Positions 20,865 through 33,834 of a DNA stretch of 64,000 nt are shown here, in pieces. The stretch spans positions 105,726,516 through 105,790,515 of the forward strand of contig CM061045.1 of the NCBI GenBank assembly GCA_030762985.1. Direction: 5' to 3'. Positions within the stretch are counted from its first letter, which is position 1, and each line of letters starts with the position of its first letter. A program made the translations under genes and the position numbers. The stretch is from Adelphocoris suturalis. Taxonomy: Eukaryota; Arthropoda; Insecta; Hemiptera; Miridae. Under the pieces are notes generated by a model. It was not told the origin of the DNA. It saw only the letters and a program-made list of their open reading frames with translations, and searched no databases.

Positions 20865-23800
20865 TCGATTTAACATTGAAACTCTTTATTTTTTCGTGGA
20901 AATAGACGTTTTTCACTAACTTCCGTTTTGAAATGGGTTTCCACAACTTCGTCGCGAGTGATTTAGTTCGTACTAGCATATCCAGTTAGAGTAAGCGACA
21001 GTAAAATATAACTCGGCGTTTTAGGACGCACCGGGATCGCCCACAAGAAAAAGCGATCTTTCCGATTTGAACCTCAGTTAACAACCTGGAGTCGGGAATA
21101 TTTCATCAAAGGTGAAATCCAATTTCCTGTGGCCCGTTGAAAAGCTGAGATTCAGGCGACGTTTTCAGAGATTTCTCAGACAATCGAACCGTTTTCAGGG
21201 CCGCGAGAATTTTAATCAACCCGTCAAATCTTCTTCCATTTCCGAATGTTTGATCACGTTGAAGAAGCCCCGTTTTGTGTTCAAACTAACGATAGTCTGG
21301 CTAATGACAGTCGGTAAATCTTGTGGAATTCGCGTTTTCGATTAACGGTAGTGGCGCCACCGTCGCATCCATAATGGTGGGATAGACCCTGATCACTCAA
21401 CTCACACGACGCAAATTACCATTCCTTCACTGGATATTTACTAATAAATCATGAACAACAACCGAAAACAAAATTTATGTCGATCATGTCCGTTCACTAG
21501 ACAACTAAACTAACTACTGAAAGTTGAATAAGAAGTTCGGAACGTTTATTTACAAGCAGTAAGTAGGTGTAAGTAGCTACGTACAACCAGTAGTCGTGAG
21601 TCTTACGTGGCTATTAAAAGTATTCAAGTAGTATTTTGTTTTAGACTTTCATAGAAATTAATAAATTAGATTTCGTTGCACATAAATTATGCAAAATGCA
21701 CAACCGATTCTCGTGATTTCACTGAAGGAGAACAGCTTGAAATGCTTAGCATATGTGCGGTTTCTTAGAAGAAGTAGAGGATGTCCAACATTTATGTAGG
21801 TACCTACTTGTTCCACAAAGTTTATTAATTAATGAACATCCTCACACTATAAATGTAACGATTTTGCAAGATATCAAGAATATATTCCACTTCAAATGCA
21901 CCTGCGTAGCTGGGAATAGCAGATCATGCAAGCATGTACCTAGCAGCAGTATTGGTTTTCTGGTAGGTACCTATACCTATTCTTATTAAAATTATATACA
22001 TAATGAAAGTGCAGTGTATAGAAATGATAAGAATGTACTACATTTACAAATGTAGGATTTTGGTTTGGCAGAATCCCTGTGTTCCAGTTACTACCAGGTA
22101 GTTTTGTAACGTCTGTTTGGGAAACAAACGAGGATCTCTTGTGTTCTCGTTGATTTTTTTAAATCCAAATTTGTTCGATTTCATATTGCTTGTCATATTC
22201 CTTACAATATGTTACTATTCTACCAATCCTCATTCATAGTAATGTAAATTTAAAACTTTTGAGTATAATGTTACGTAGGTAACTCTACCTCATTAGGGGT
22301 AGGGAGGCACCATTCGAACCATCTAACCAAAAACGATTTCTAATTAGGGCTTATATCAATGTATTTTCAAAGTTTAAAATGCTGCAAGCACCAACATTCT
22401 TTCCCCATCGCAGAAAAAATGAAAGAAAATAAAACGAGAGAAAACGAAGTCTCAAAGAACGTTTGGCACAGATACGATTTTCAGTGATACCAGAGTTGGA
22501 GACAGGATCTACTTTAATTCATTTCGCTGACGCTAGGCTCGCATTCTTATTTGGAATCGCGAATTGGATACGAGTGTGTATAAATTTTATACGGAGCAAT
22601 TCATGTAAATCACAGGGGATGTGTTTACGGCACCTATACCCTGTCCAAGCCCGGAGTGGCCCTGAGTTAAAGGGAAGAAACAGGTAAAAGTGCCAGTACG
22701 TGGCAACAGCGCGTAGATAGGTCATTACCCTAATCTCAACTCACTACCCTATCCTCGATATTGGTTCAGTAGTTTAGTTAGTTAGGATTTTATTATTATT
22801 TCGTATCACCTACCAACTCAGTATGAAACCTAGCAATATAGTAAAACAATATTTTTAATATTAAATGAGTAATTTATTAGTTACGAATATTCGTTTGCAT
22901 TACAAAAAGAAGAAAGAAAAAACTGTTGCGTGAAGTAACTGGAATTTTTACATAGTGTTTATACTCATTTTTTTCAAATCTTTCTGAAGAATTCGAAATC
23001 GTCGACGAAAAAAATGTAAATTTTAAAAATTAAAAAGTTTTACATTCCAAGAGGGCGATATGATTTATGACTCATCCCCACTGAAAGTGACAAATAGGCT
23101 CAACGTTGCCAAGACGTGCAGGGTCCCCGAGTAGTCCAGAACCGCTCCGAGATTGGATAAACTATAGCAAAAGGAAATTCCCATTTTTATACGCAATTCG
23201 TTCTCTAGTATGAATTCCCATACCAGCCTCAATGCCCGACTTGGAAATCAATCACTAAAATGGCAGAGAATTGAGGTAAGAGAACATAATTGAGATTTAT
23301 ACTTAAGTTGCATAAGAATTGGTGGAAAAATGCTGTTTCTTCAAGAATTACCAATTTTTTGATGAGTTGAACAAAACCACCACCGATTGAATAACGTCAA
23401 AACCGTTTTCCAGAGTTACCCATCATTTCTTCTTTGCGAAATGATTCTGACTCCTGTGAAATATAAAACATTGAGAGTCTATAGCACATTAGTGTGCTTA
23501 TTTGTGAACCCATAACACACTAAATAGACGTTCTACCCTATGTGGCCGGATCTCAACGAACCGTAGCCTCCTATTCTAATAGCCTGTTATACCGTAGCCC
23601 TAGTGGCTAAATCATTGTGTATTTCTAATAGTGCCGGTTGTTACCGTAGCGATAACTATCTAACAGCCCGACCGCTTGAGCACCAGTAGCTTTAACTAAC
23701 TCCGGACTGTGAAGGCATTGCAGATATTTTTTTAAAATAAAGAATGTAAAAATATTAACAAGAACAGACTAATTAAAATTGGAAAATTATCGGATGTAGA

Positions 23801-25290
23801 ACACTGATGGGAAGGGGAAAAAAAATCATATTTTTTCAAACTAAAGGAGTTAGGTTTGGTAAGAGAGAAAGCTGTTTGTTGTTTGAGTCTGTATAAGATG
23901 GGAAGATCCCGGCTATTTTATAACACTTTTCGCTTCAGCTGGTTACCCTCACTCTGGGGTTACTCCGCTTGACTCTGCTCCTAAGGATCATCAAATGAAA
24001 TTATTTTGAAAGAACTACAATTGACACAGGTCGGTCATGACATGGATAATGAGCAGTGCTTGAAGAGAGAGAGAGAAAATAATAATTATTATTATACCAC
24101 CACTGTGGACCACTAATTAATGCAGAGTTAATCCAGTTATCTCACTGTTGTATTTGAGGTGTAACTCACGACTCAAGATTAACACCCCGTTAACCCTCTA
24201 GGGTGGAACAGGTGGCTGAACACACTGAAAGATAGTGAACATTTAGGAGAGCAAAGATGTTTAACCTCTTGAAAAAAAAGTGGGAAAAAGTAAGTAGGTT
24301 GTTACTGCGCCAGCGGGATTTGTTATTTTCCCTCACTACTTATTAATTATTATTATTTGTATTTTTAAATAAGAAAACTTTCGGAAAGGATATACCTGAG
24401 GGTCTTCTTGAGAGTCGTGCGTAAGAACTGACTATTGTAATAAATATGAACCAACGAGGTAGTTCCTCGGAACAAATAAGTCACTGTTTGTAAATTGTCA
24501 TTGAGTACATACCTTGAATGATGATTCATTGGGTGTGAGTCGATTCGGTGAAGAGGGATATTCGAAAATCACATAACTCCGAAGGCAAGTGGCTCACCGG
24601 CCATAAATAGAACGATAAACATTAGAAAGAAACGAAAGCCGGCATGCGGGATCTATTAGCAAAGAGGATCATAGACACGGGCCAGTCATTCTGGAAACAT
24701 CAACTACCACTTAGCCGCTAAATGGTTGACCAAACACTGACGGAGGTTCGAATCTACCTGACAAGGAAGGGGATGCTGGTATTCGTCAGGACCGTAGAAG
24801 AGCGGAACAATAACACATTATGGTGACTCAGCTGGGAGCGCACAGTTCAACTGAGTTCGGGGTGAACTGTACGAGCGCAGCGAGGAAAGGGAGTGGAAGA
24901 TCTGACGATGAGGAAGGTGATGAGTACGATCATAAATCCGACTTGACGGTTTTTTCAAAAGTTGAAGAGAAAGATGTAACGAGGCAGAGTGTTTGCCGGC
25001 AAGCGAGGGACTCGAGATTAAAAACTCGGCAGGGGCAGCGACTGGAATGGTGGGGGGAAACAAATAAAGAGGGTGACGACGTTTGGTGGAAGGGGGTGAA
25101 AAAGTAAACAGGTATCAAGGTTGTCGTTGTTGAAAAGGTCGACTCAATCCATAGCCATACGGGGACGGCTCAGGTGTGCAGGCACAGCTGAGCGAGAGTA
25201 ATCCTCGGTTTTCCTAGCTCATCTTCCACAACAGGGCGAGATACCGAGAAACAATGCTGGTCTAACAAAAGATAGGGAAGGCCAGTAGCC
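20865..25290. other. Long spacer without recognised genes
   Basis: Includes a fragment of the family A terminus just upstream (20749-20775). Within: scattered short frames (21112-21345, 21753-21989, 22463-22687), a GA/AAT simple repeat at about 24065-24098, and a patch open on both strands at 24818-25118. None shows a domain. TTCGAAT-containing segments at 24745 and 25366 are discussed among the rejected items and findings. Confidence 0.35.
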
Positions 25291-25387
25291 GGGGGGGCAC
25301 GTGGCCCTTCTGGAATGTGGTTTCATAATACGATGCGTATTTGTAGATGAGTGCGGAACAATCTGTTCGAATCCCCTCCATCGCGAA

Positions 25388-26129
25388 ATAAAGTTCCAGT
25401 CATGCAGCTCCTATAGCACGAGAGAATTTTCGTAAATCATCGTATTATATGCATGTTAAATTGGTTTGAAATGTGAGCAATTTGAGTGCAATGAAATTTT
25501 TAACTATCAATTTATTCTTTAAAAAAAATAATAATAATGAAATAAAAAATAAATAAAATTATAAATAAAATTAAAAAAAAACTTGATAATAGTCTGCTAT
25601 TTGAAAAAAGGTCCAGCCATGCTGCATGATTGTATAAGCGAATTTTCGTAAATTATCGTACTATATTAGTAGGTTAAATTGATATTAAATTTCAGAAATT
25701 CAACTGAAAAGAAATTGTTGACAACCAATTTTATGGCAATAAAACTCGTTCTAAATAATTTTTGGCAATCGAAAAAAGAATTTGTATTTCTAACTTATTT
25801 TGCAGTTTTTATCTATTTTCGGCAAATATTAATGAAATTCAAAAGCATTTTTCAGCATAAAAGTCTGCAATCTTTGTAATGTTCTAGATCATCGTTAATA
25901 AAATTCTTTTGGCTGACATTCTACTGAACATATGAATGTAACGATTTTTAGCTGTTTTTAGCCTATTTTAGTGATTTTTTGAAATTTGACCAATTTAATG
26001 TGGTAACAAAATATTGGCCAACAAACTCATCTTTTCGTTTCGGAAGCTTGATTTTGTTTTTCTTCGCGCAAGAACGGAATTTTTATCTCAATTCTAAGGC
26101 GGATTATCGTCCGGAAGAATATATATATA
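25388..26129. repeat. Family A, two partial copies; left part of a split element
   Basis: 25388-25610 is a truncated copy starting TTCCAGTCATGCAGC and ending in an A-rich run. 25611-26129 is a second copy (CCATGCTGCATGATTGTAT, GCGAATTTTCGTAAATTATC, ... CGCAAGAACGGAATTTTTATC, GGATTATCGTCCGGAA) that reaches the central TA slot and is then cut by the fold-back element at 26130. It resumes at 26787. Confidence 0.85.
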
Positions 26130-26786
26130 GCATTCGAACTTTGAATTAAACCTTTCGCGAATTGAATTAAACTTTTCGCAAATTGAATTAAACCTACATA
26201 CGTGAAAAGATCAATAACATTAAGAAACCCTTCCGGTTGAGACGCGGCTTAAATTTAAAAGAAAAAACATCAAGAAAGGAACACTGATCCCTCCCTGTTG
26301 CTAGGTACCAAAGCTATTCTCATAGGACGGCTCAGCATTTGTGCAAACGTGATGGATATGTTTCTGCTGCTCACAACTGCTGCTCTTGGACGACCTCTCC
26401 ATTACCTTTTGCTTTTAGAAGTCTTCTTGCTTATGCCTATAAATTATATAAAATGTCAGCTATAAATGGATACGTTGCGAGCTCAGTTTTGTTATTTATA
26501 AATAAATAATTTACCTTCAGATTAACTTCATGAGGTGCTGGGTTATGTTTAAATCTACAATTTTTGTGCTCGTTCCACCACTTGCACGATTGGTTACAAA
26601 ATATACATATAGCACTCACCATTATATACATTGTGTCTTGATTAAAACAAAAGATTCGCCTAAGGTCAATTTGCAGAAAGTTTAATTCAATTTGCGAAAA
26701 GTTTAATTCATTTTGCGGAAAGTCTAATTCAATTCGCAGGGAAGTTTGATTCAATTCGGGAAAGGTTTAATTCAAAGAGCGAATGC
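26130..26786. mobile_element. Fold-back element FB1 with tandem 21-bp-unit termini
   Basis: 657 bp, ends GCATTCG...CGAATGC. Left terminus has about 2.5 units and right terminus about 6 inverted units of a 21-bp repeat with the core TTGAATTAAACTTTTCGCAA. It lies in the TA tract of family A (left flank TATATATA, right flank TATATAT), so insertion at TA. The interior (about 26200-26660) is unrelated single-copy-looking sequence; the minus-strand frame 26437-26754 runs through the repeats and is not credible. Homologous to FB2 at 62830-63712 in ends, unit length and target. Confidence 0.8.
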
Positions 26787-26885
26787 TATATATCGGATTC
26801 GTCTCAGAAAGTCTCAAAACGGATTTCACTATTTTAAGAACTACTGTTTTCGAAGAACATTTTTGAGATTCTGACCAGGAGCATC
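26787..26885. repeat. Family A, right part of the split element
   Basis: Continues as GGATTCGTCTCAGAAAGTC then CTCAAAACGGATTTCA and TTCGAAGAACATTTT, the reverse complement of the family A left half (AAATCCGTTTTGAGGCATTC in other copies). Confirms that FB1 sits inside one family A copy. Confidence 0.75.
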
Positions 26886-27956
26886 TATCCACGTCTACGT
26901 CTGTGGGACGTGAGGCCATCGTACAAATGAATTTCAAGAGCCGTTTTACTGGTCAGATCTCCTCATATAGCACCTTTTTGGAAAGCTCACGCTCAGATCA
27001 TTAAATTAAGCGAATAAAAATTTACGTAAAAAAATTCCCCATTGGCTTCACAAGAAGTAGTAGTCTAGATATCCACGTTTCCTCGCCTGAGCAAAAGTAA
27101 CTTATAGAGCACTTGACCACCGTAGCTAATACTAAGGAGCAAGGGACGGGAAACCCTCTACATAATTGACGCGAGAAAACAATAGAAACAAGAGCAGAAA
27201 CGAATGACTAGCTCGAGGACAGGCAGACTCACAAACGTAGTCATCCAAAAATCAGTGTTGAATAATACATGGTTCTTCACTTCAAGTGAAGCCCGAATGG
27301 TTCGGGGCAGGATATAACGGCGATTTAGAATGCGGGTCGTTCACGTTTCCCAGGCGCATATGGGCTTCCTAGGTAGAAGAGGAGAGGCCGACCGAACAAA
27401 GAAATTTCCGAGACTGTGATGAAGTAAACACGTGGTGAGGGGTGGAGGAACTGGGGCTAGGAACCAGGTTCTGCCCAGTTCGAGAAGATGGAACGAACCC
27501 CGGCGGTCTGAAGCGCTTTACCCGGACTTTATGGGGGGAAAGAACCAAGTGTCGGTGACACGATGACATTTCCGAGAGCAGTAAAACTGCAGTAAACTAC
27601 GACTACCAGATATATTAGGACGGCGCATCACAGTTAACAACTCCACCTCGCCCATAAATCACCTAGGAAGGCCAATTGTACGTCTGGGAGGAATCACCTA
27701 CCAACTACACACAAGTACATAGTCTGACAAACAAGGCGAAGCGACATACAACACGGGTCAATTTTTTGTTTCTTTTACTTCAGCCACTGAGATTTTTCTT
27801 TAACACGTAGAAACTCATGTCCCGAGTGGGTGGGCTTTCCGCACTTTTTTAAATTATAGCACTATCTATAATACGTTACTGGTCAAGTTACGTTATACGC
27901 ATAACACATAATCAAACAAACCATTATACAGCATTTTTCAGTCAAATGAAACCATT
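26886..27956. other. Spacer, nothing recognised
   Basis: GC-richer between 27290 and 27560, with a short minus-strand frame (27369-27569) lacking any recognisable motif. Confidence 0.35.
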
Positions 27957-28080
27957 TTTTAGCGAACTTTCGTAGAAAATTAAGCTATAGCAATGGATCA
28001 GACATTTTTAAAATCAAAATTTTCTTCATTGACATACGTTTTGAGGCATTATGAAACGATCCCTGAAGTTTGCACCTCTA
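27957..28080. repeat. Family A half copy (left end)
   Basis: TTTAGCGAACTTTCGTAGAA, AAGCTATAGCAATGG, TTTTGAGGCATTATGAAACG match the left half of family A. The 101-codon frame at 27993-28298 starts inside it and is therefore not taken as a gene. Confidence 0.75.
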
Positions 28081-29010
28081 TATGTGCAACAATATACATT
28101 CCGTTTACCAAAGAGATGGACAGATCTAAAAAATTGTCTAAGATCTACTTCACCAACGCCATTTCCCAACAGGATAAATCACCTACGGTAAGTAAATGCT
28201 CTAAGACATCATTGGTGATAAGATTCGAAACGGATGATGAGCAAGCCGCCAAAAATTTGGTCTGTTCCACCGTACCCTGGCTAATTTTCACACCCTAATT
28301 TTATACCCCTGCTTCCTCATCCTATTACGGAGTAAAATATTCACAAGTATGATGACCACCAGTGTCAAGGCCTCTAAGAACGTCTTTGAGAGTTGACTTA
28401 TTATCACCAGATTCTTGGACTTGCCTAATGAATGGCTCTATTCATCGCATGAGAAATGGAACTAAGCAAGACTCACAAACTCCTTTTACAACACAATATA
28501 TTTGTCTTGTATTATAAAGAGTTGAAATTTTTTGGGATTGTTGAAGGCGTGTGCTGCAACCCAAGGGAAGAGTTCCAAATCCTGAGCGAAAAATAATTGA
28601 AGCAGGGCATCAATTGAGCCTTCTCCGTTCTTATAAAAAATCCACACTAAAATTTCGAGCCGAGACTAATTTACTCTTTTTCAATAAACAATTTCTTCCC
28701 AGAGATTCCCGCATATTCAGTGCAAAAAGAAATTGTCGATGCCCAAATTATTGGCAGCAAACCTGTTCCTAATATTTGTCTCCAATAAAAATCAATTTTA
28801 TTGGTTTTAACCATTTTCCTCGTTTTTAAAATGGCTATTTGATAGCGCTTTTTATAGTAACACGAGCACATTTCAGGACGAGAATTCGAGGTGTTGACTG
28901 GTGAACTTGATGTGCTTGGTGTGTTTACATTTATCTTTTGTTGCCTCAATTCCTGTTACCATTGTTTATCTTTGAAGTGGCTATTGTTATCACTTAAAAT
29001 TTTATTTTTT
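28081..29010. other. Spacer, nothing recognised
   Basis: A+T-rich; short frames at 28551-28772 and 28671-28949 overlap on opposite strands and show no motif. Confidence 0.35.
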
Positions 29011-29172
29011 TAGGCACCTATATAATTCCGTTTATTTCTACTGTTGAATTAATTTATATTCTATTGTTATTGCTGTTATTACGTAAATCCTCTTTCACCG
29101 TTCCTGTATTTCTATATTATTGCTATTATGCTATTGGGCTATGCCCGTGTTTAATTAAATAAATAAATAAAT
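29011..29172 (+). pseudogene. LINE 3' UTR and AAAT-type tail
   Basis: Ends TTGGGCTATGCCCGTGTTTA then (AAAT)n to 29172. The small stem GGGC/GCCC just before the tail also occurs in minus orientation at 58021-58050 and, diverged, at 45632-45680. A conserved stem-loop plus short tandem tail is the usual 3' signature of several LINE clades. No coding part remains. Confidence 0.65.
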
Positions 29173-30912
29173 CTGGGAGATAATTTTATCCGCTAGGTAA
29201 TTCGGTATTGATAAACGACTAAAATTCTTTATCTTAGAGTATAGCACTACACACGATGTAATTCTGCAGTTAATGTAGGAAATTGATAATTCGGCCCTTA
29301 GAGACACGACCTCTGGTCGGATAAGTAGTGTGGAGCCACGCACCAGATGTATTTCCCTTCATTTCCAGGCCTGGAAACAATCTGTCATCACAGATAACCG
29401 GTACCTAATCAAAAATCTATTAATTAGAAAAATTATGTAAGGAAGGTATTAACTGTGGTACACCTGCATTGAGTATGTATTGTGGTTTTTTTAAATATCT
29501 GATGAGCGATAGGGCGATGAAGAAGAATTGGATAATATCCATGGAATCCGTTTACATAGAAATATCTCTTAGAGACATTAATGGATGATTTTCAATGGGC
29601 GTTTTCAAGAGCACGAGTTCAATAGGTGCATTTCAATAATCCAATATGAGGGATTTGGAGCGGTACGTGATTTGTTGAAAATACCGAAGTAGAATGTATC
29701 GTAAAAGAATAGAACGGAGCAACCAGAAGCAGACCAACCCTTTGTCGGGCATCTCCGAACAAACAATTCATTGGATTCTCGCTGGTGGAAATGCAACGGA
29801 GGGAACGATAAAAACATTGTTGACAGAACGTTTCCAATGGTATCAGATGTGGGCGAGAAATCCTGAGGAAATCTGCAAAATAAAGGACGGGGTCGGGGGT
29901 GGGTGGTGGGGGTGCTGGACCGGCTCCATTGTGGCACCCCCACCCCTCCTGGTCACCATGTCTGGGGTGGTTTTATGAATAACATTACACGGTCGCGTAA
30001 CTTCCATCAACCGGAAAATGCGTCGGGGAATCAGCAACTGAAGAATGCGGCTGATAAGACTTTAGATCCACATTACCGGCATTACTATGGTAATACCGCG
30101 ATTACAAGGTGAGATGCGCGAGACTGAGAAACATGAAAAACGACAACAACCACTTGCACGAGAGACTGTTCGCACGCTTAGGGAATGCATATAATAGCAA
30201 CATCAGATCCGGATGTTCCTAAATCCTAACATGAAACCATAATTCCTGTCAATCTATAATTTCCATTCAGTTCTTTTGTTCTCATTATATTCAACATGTT
30301 AGTAGCTCTCTCTTCTACTTTTTTTGTTGCGAATTTTCGTAGAAAATGAAGCTATTCAATGGCTCCAACAATAACAATCCTAAAGATTAATAATTTTTCA
30401 ATTTTCACGTTTTTAATTTCGTGTCATTTCACACCCTCCATCATTTTCACCCGATTCATATGTGAGCTTCATAAATTGTCCGTACTAAAATTTTAAAAAT
30501 GAGTTGATATTGCAGTATATTGGAGAACATGATAAACATATAGGTGCGATCACTCGTAGTTGGGATGATCCACGGAAATTAAAAAATCGACCAAACTTTT
30601 AGGATCCGTGGTATTCCAACGAACGCACTCAGTCGCGTTTCAGAGTCTGTGCGCGCGAAGTTGATATAAACAGTTACAAATCGGAACTGAAAACCATCAA
30701 AGAATTCGTTGAAAAAACCAATAGAGGAGGTTCGTCGTGCGCAGTGTGTGCGCTGCGCCTGGGCTCGGTACACACTTGGCGAACTTAATGCGTATACTTT
30801 GTGTATATTCACACAAATTTTTCCAAACCACTTTGAACAATGAAGACATGCTCAAATTTCTACAAAATTTTGTTCAAACAAATCACTATAAATAATGTTA
30901 TAAATTGGTTTT
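29173..30912. other. Spacer with a small family A remnant
   Basis: 30326-30380 (GCGAATTTTCGTAGAAAATG, AAGCTATTCAATGGCTCC) is a family A left end. 29600-30115 is GC-richer with four overlapping frames on both strands and no domain. Nothing else recognised. Confidence 0.4.
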
Positions 30913-31125
30913 TAGGACGTCCCTCTTAGGCTATGTGTCATATAGGCAAGGCTTCGTTAACACGAGGGACGCCTGTTCGAATTGATCTAGAGGGGTGGGG
31001 GACAACTAAAGCATGAGAACAAAAAAAATTACCGCATATAAATCCGTTTCTGACAATTCTAAGACCGAATCCGTGGAAAAAACCATAGGTGTATGTCGGT
31101 GTATGTGTTTGTGTGTGCCGTTAGT
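30913..31125. repeat. Dispersed repeat H, copy 1
   Basis: TTAGGACGTCCCTC, GAATTGATCYAGRGGRG, GGGGACAAC, AAGCATGAG, ATAYAAATCCGTTTCAGAC, AAGACCGAATCCG, AAAAAACCATAG and TGTATGTCGGTGTRTGTG occur in the same order at 57231-57435. Function unknown; TTCGAATTGATC in copy 1 is only loosely B-box-like. Confidence 0.75.
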
Positions 31126-33556
31126 TTTCATCCCACGAAAATCGTTCGCCACTCGTTGAAAAGCCCTCAATTTATGAGAAAATTATAAACTGCCAAAACC
31201 GCTGTAAATATGGACGAAGCTGAGATACACACCCGATTTAAAAAACTGTAAAAAACATTCGCGGTAAAACATAGATTCTTTCTTTCCTGGGGAAATGAAA
31301 CTTCTTTATTTTTCAACGGACAAAAATCGTTCTCCATTCGTTGGAAAGCCCTCGATTTATCACGCATTTCTTTCGTACTCGTTCTTCTATTCATGCCATA
31401 GTTTTATATTTATTTATGTTATAAATGGATATAGTATGCAATGCCGCTGGTTTTGTTGTCACTTGGTTGAGAAGTTAATCTTGGTTATAGTAATTTTAGA
31501 CGCGCACCATAACAGAAAATTACCTACTTAGGTACCTACTCTGTTCTAATTTCGATTAGTAAAACATTTATGTCGTAGTTTTAAATTTATTTACATTTAC
31601 GAATTAGCGGGAAGAAAGCACGTTCCATGTTTTAGCATTTTAGCCGAAGGCTCAAGGCGGAAAGTTACCGAGGGTCCGGGGGCGAATTCCTAATGAAGGT
31701 TGTCCTAATATGAGGCAGTCTCATTTTAGGAACGCTATGCATCTCATATTGATTGGGCAACCTGTTGCCTAATTGGACAAAGACGGAATTTGTCGTAAGT
31801 TGATTTTTTCAAGCATTTTGATGAAAATTAATTGAAATCTGGATATAAAATATTGAATAGGGGATGTGAATGAAAAATAATAATAAAAACCAAATGTTCC
31901 AATTGTTTTTGGCTGGCCTCTGTCACCATTCAAGTATCTTATATTAGGTCACTTTCCCTTATACAAATTTTACTCAAACTCCATGTACTCTTTCAAGATT
32001 ATTAAAAACATTTCATAGAACTATACATTCATGTTACGGAAACGAAGAAGCTATGTGCAACACCCAACCACTTTTTTGTTCCACATTGGCCACATTTCCT
32101 GTTATACCTAGCAGGCAATGTCCCCCATTTCCGCTCACAATTTGAGAATATTTGCAGCGAATTCCATCGAATTTCACCGAAATCGAACCTGTTGGACATT
32201 TTTAACTACATCTACCAAGACGAGTAGGCACTAATAATCATTATTAAACCCTGATTCGCTTATTTTTATTTCCCGGATTCCGTCAACAATCACGGAAACA
32301 TCGTAGGGAATAGGATTCCTATCGAAAGGGTCAACGCTACGTTGGGGTCACCAATGCAGATTCTCCAATGTGATTTGGATCGTATAACGGTGATATCACC
32401 AAACATCGTTTTATTAGGACTTTGGATTACCACAAGTCTCCAGTTTTAAATAGATATTGATTCACTGAGTAAACTACCCTAATGGAACACATCTGCTACG
32501 CAAATAGTAGGACGCCTTCCCCTTTCTACTCAAGAATGTATGATAAGACCTTTTAGCGAATTGCTTAACCGTCTACCTGAATCGCTTTCAGGAGGTGCAA
32601 ACAAAGCTTCCAAAATCAAAATTCCCACTCGCATTTTACCTGAACAATTGTTTGATTTACACACTTCTTAACTTGAGAGACGGTTACGTACGAAACTAAG
32701 CTATTACAAATTTAAGAAAATTCAACGGTTAGAACATTGATTAAGGGAATTTAAAATGGCTCGGACAATTTTAAAAGGCTAACAAAATTCGCTTACAGGC
32801 ATGATGAGGGAAATTTGGCATCGGGTTAATCGGCTAAATACGTTGAAAGTCCTGATGAAAAAGAAATAAGCCCCGTGATAGAATAAGTTGCCTTCACAAG
32901 CTCATATTCCGATCAAATAATAAATAACTGTGTACGGAAGAAGGTTCATGTTGTACAGTCTTTTTAAATTTACAATTTTATGAGATGTCTTTATAAAACT
33001 TACAATATTACGCAGAACCAAGTTGAGCGATGTTGATTAAAACGTCTGCAATGTTGACTGACGCACAATCCTTACTGCTAGTCTCAGAATCTCAAAAGTT
33101 CCTTAATTCCTACAGTTAAAAGATTGAATAACAAGTTATATGCAGATTGGACCGGAATCCAACGACATGGAGCTTTGCACCGCAGGGTCGTTTCGGCTGC
33201 AACAACCAGTTTCAGGTTTGCGTTTGGTTGGATTGATGTAGCAAATAAATTTAAAGCAGACCGCATAACTTGGCGGCTTAGGCCTTTATACTTACGGCAT
33301 TTCCTTTAATTACTCAATCGTAAAAATTATGCAGCGGCCGACCAAGTGAATGCCGGGAGTTAAAACTTTTATTGAAGTTATATTTTATTTAGTCTATAGA
33401 ATAAATTGATAATGAGAGGCTTAGCAATTAAAATGCGGTGCAACGAAGCACATAGTATCTTCATATCTAAAAACCTCTTAAAAACTCGTTAAAATGACAT
33501 TTTCGACATGCTAGTCCGTTAAACATCATTATTTCATTAATGTTTGGCATTTTTGG
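31126..33556. other. Spacer with short dispersed segments
   Basis: 31140-31360 holds two diverged copies of the TTCGTTGRAAAGCCCTCRATTTAT segment also seen at about 2140. 31994-32080 (TACATTCATGTTACGGAAACG, RAAGSTATGYGCAACACCCAA) recurs at 63800-63875. 33084-33309 is open on both strands without a domain. Confidence 0.4.
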
Positions 33557-33834
33557 TGAATCTACCTATTTACTGAATTATACTGTATTGAAAATACTTT
33601 ATAATTTAGCATTCTGATAAGAATGCTGTGTCATTTGGCAACCCGTATTACCGGGCAGCTCGCCTATTTGTATTTTTGCAAATAAAGGTTGTTTCTCTCT
33701 TCTTAAAGTTTTCGGGTACTGCTATAGGTAGCAAACAACAGAATGAAGTTTTATTTTTCTAAGAGTTGTACTGTGAACAAAAATTATGAATCAAAGGTAA
33801 CTAATTCATATTAGGATGTAGTGAAGTCACTACA
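33557..33834 (-). mobile_element. 3' LTR of a collapsed Ty3/gypsy element
   Basis: On the minus strand starts TGTAGTGACTTCACTAC and ends GTAGATTCA (TG...CA), 278 bp. It overlaps the last codon of the integrase frame by a few bases. Most of it aligns, in the same orientation, with 34118-34298. Confidence 0.75.

Noticed and set aside
24712..24758. tRNA gene (TAGCCGCTAAATGG then GGTTCGAATCTACC)
   Set aside because: A- and B-box-like strings are present, but no acceptor stem, no clean anticodon arm and a mispaired T stem.
24818..25118. Gene with overlapping frames of 95 codons (plus) and 81 and 62 codons (minus)
   Set aside because: Open on both strands in a GC-richer patch with no domain, splice site or strand preference.
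26437..26754. 105-codon minus-strand frame with a Cys/His-containing segment resembling a zinc finger
   Set aside because: Begins in the fold-back terminal units and stays within the element; spacing of Cys/His fits no family I can name.
27993..28298. 101-codon frame
   Set aside because: Its first part is the left half of family A, a non-coding repeat.
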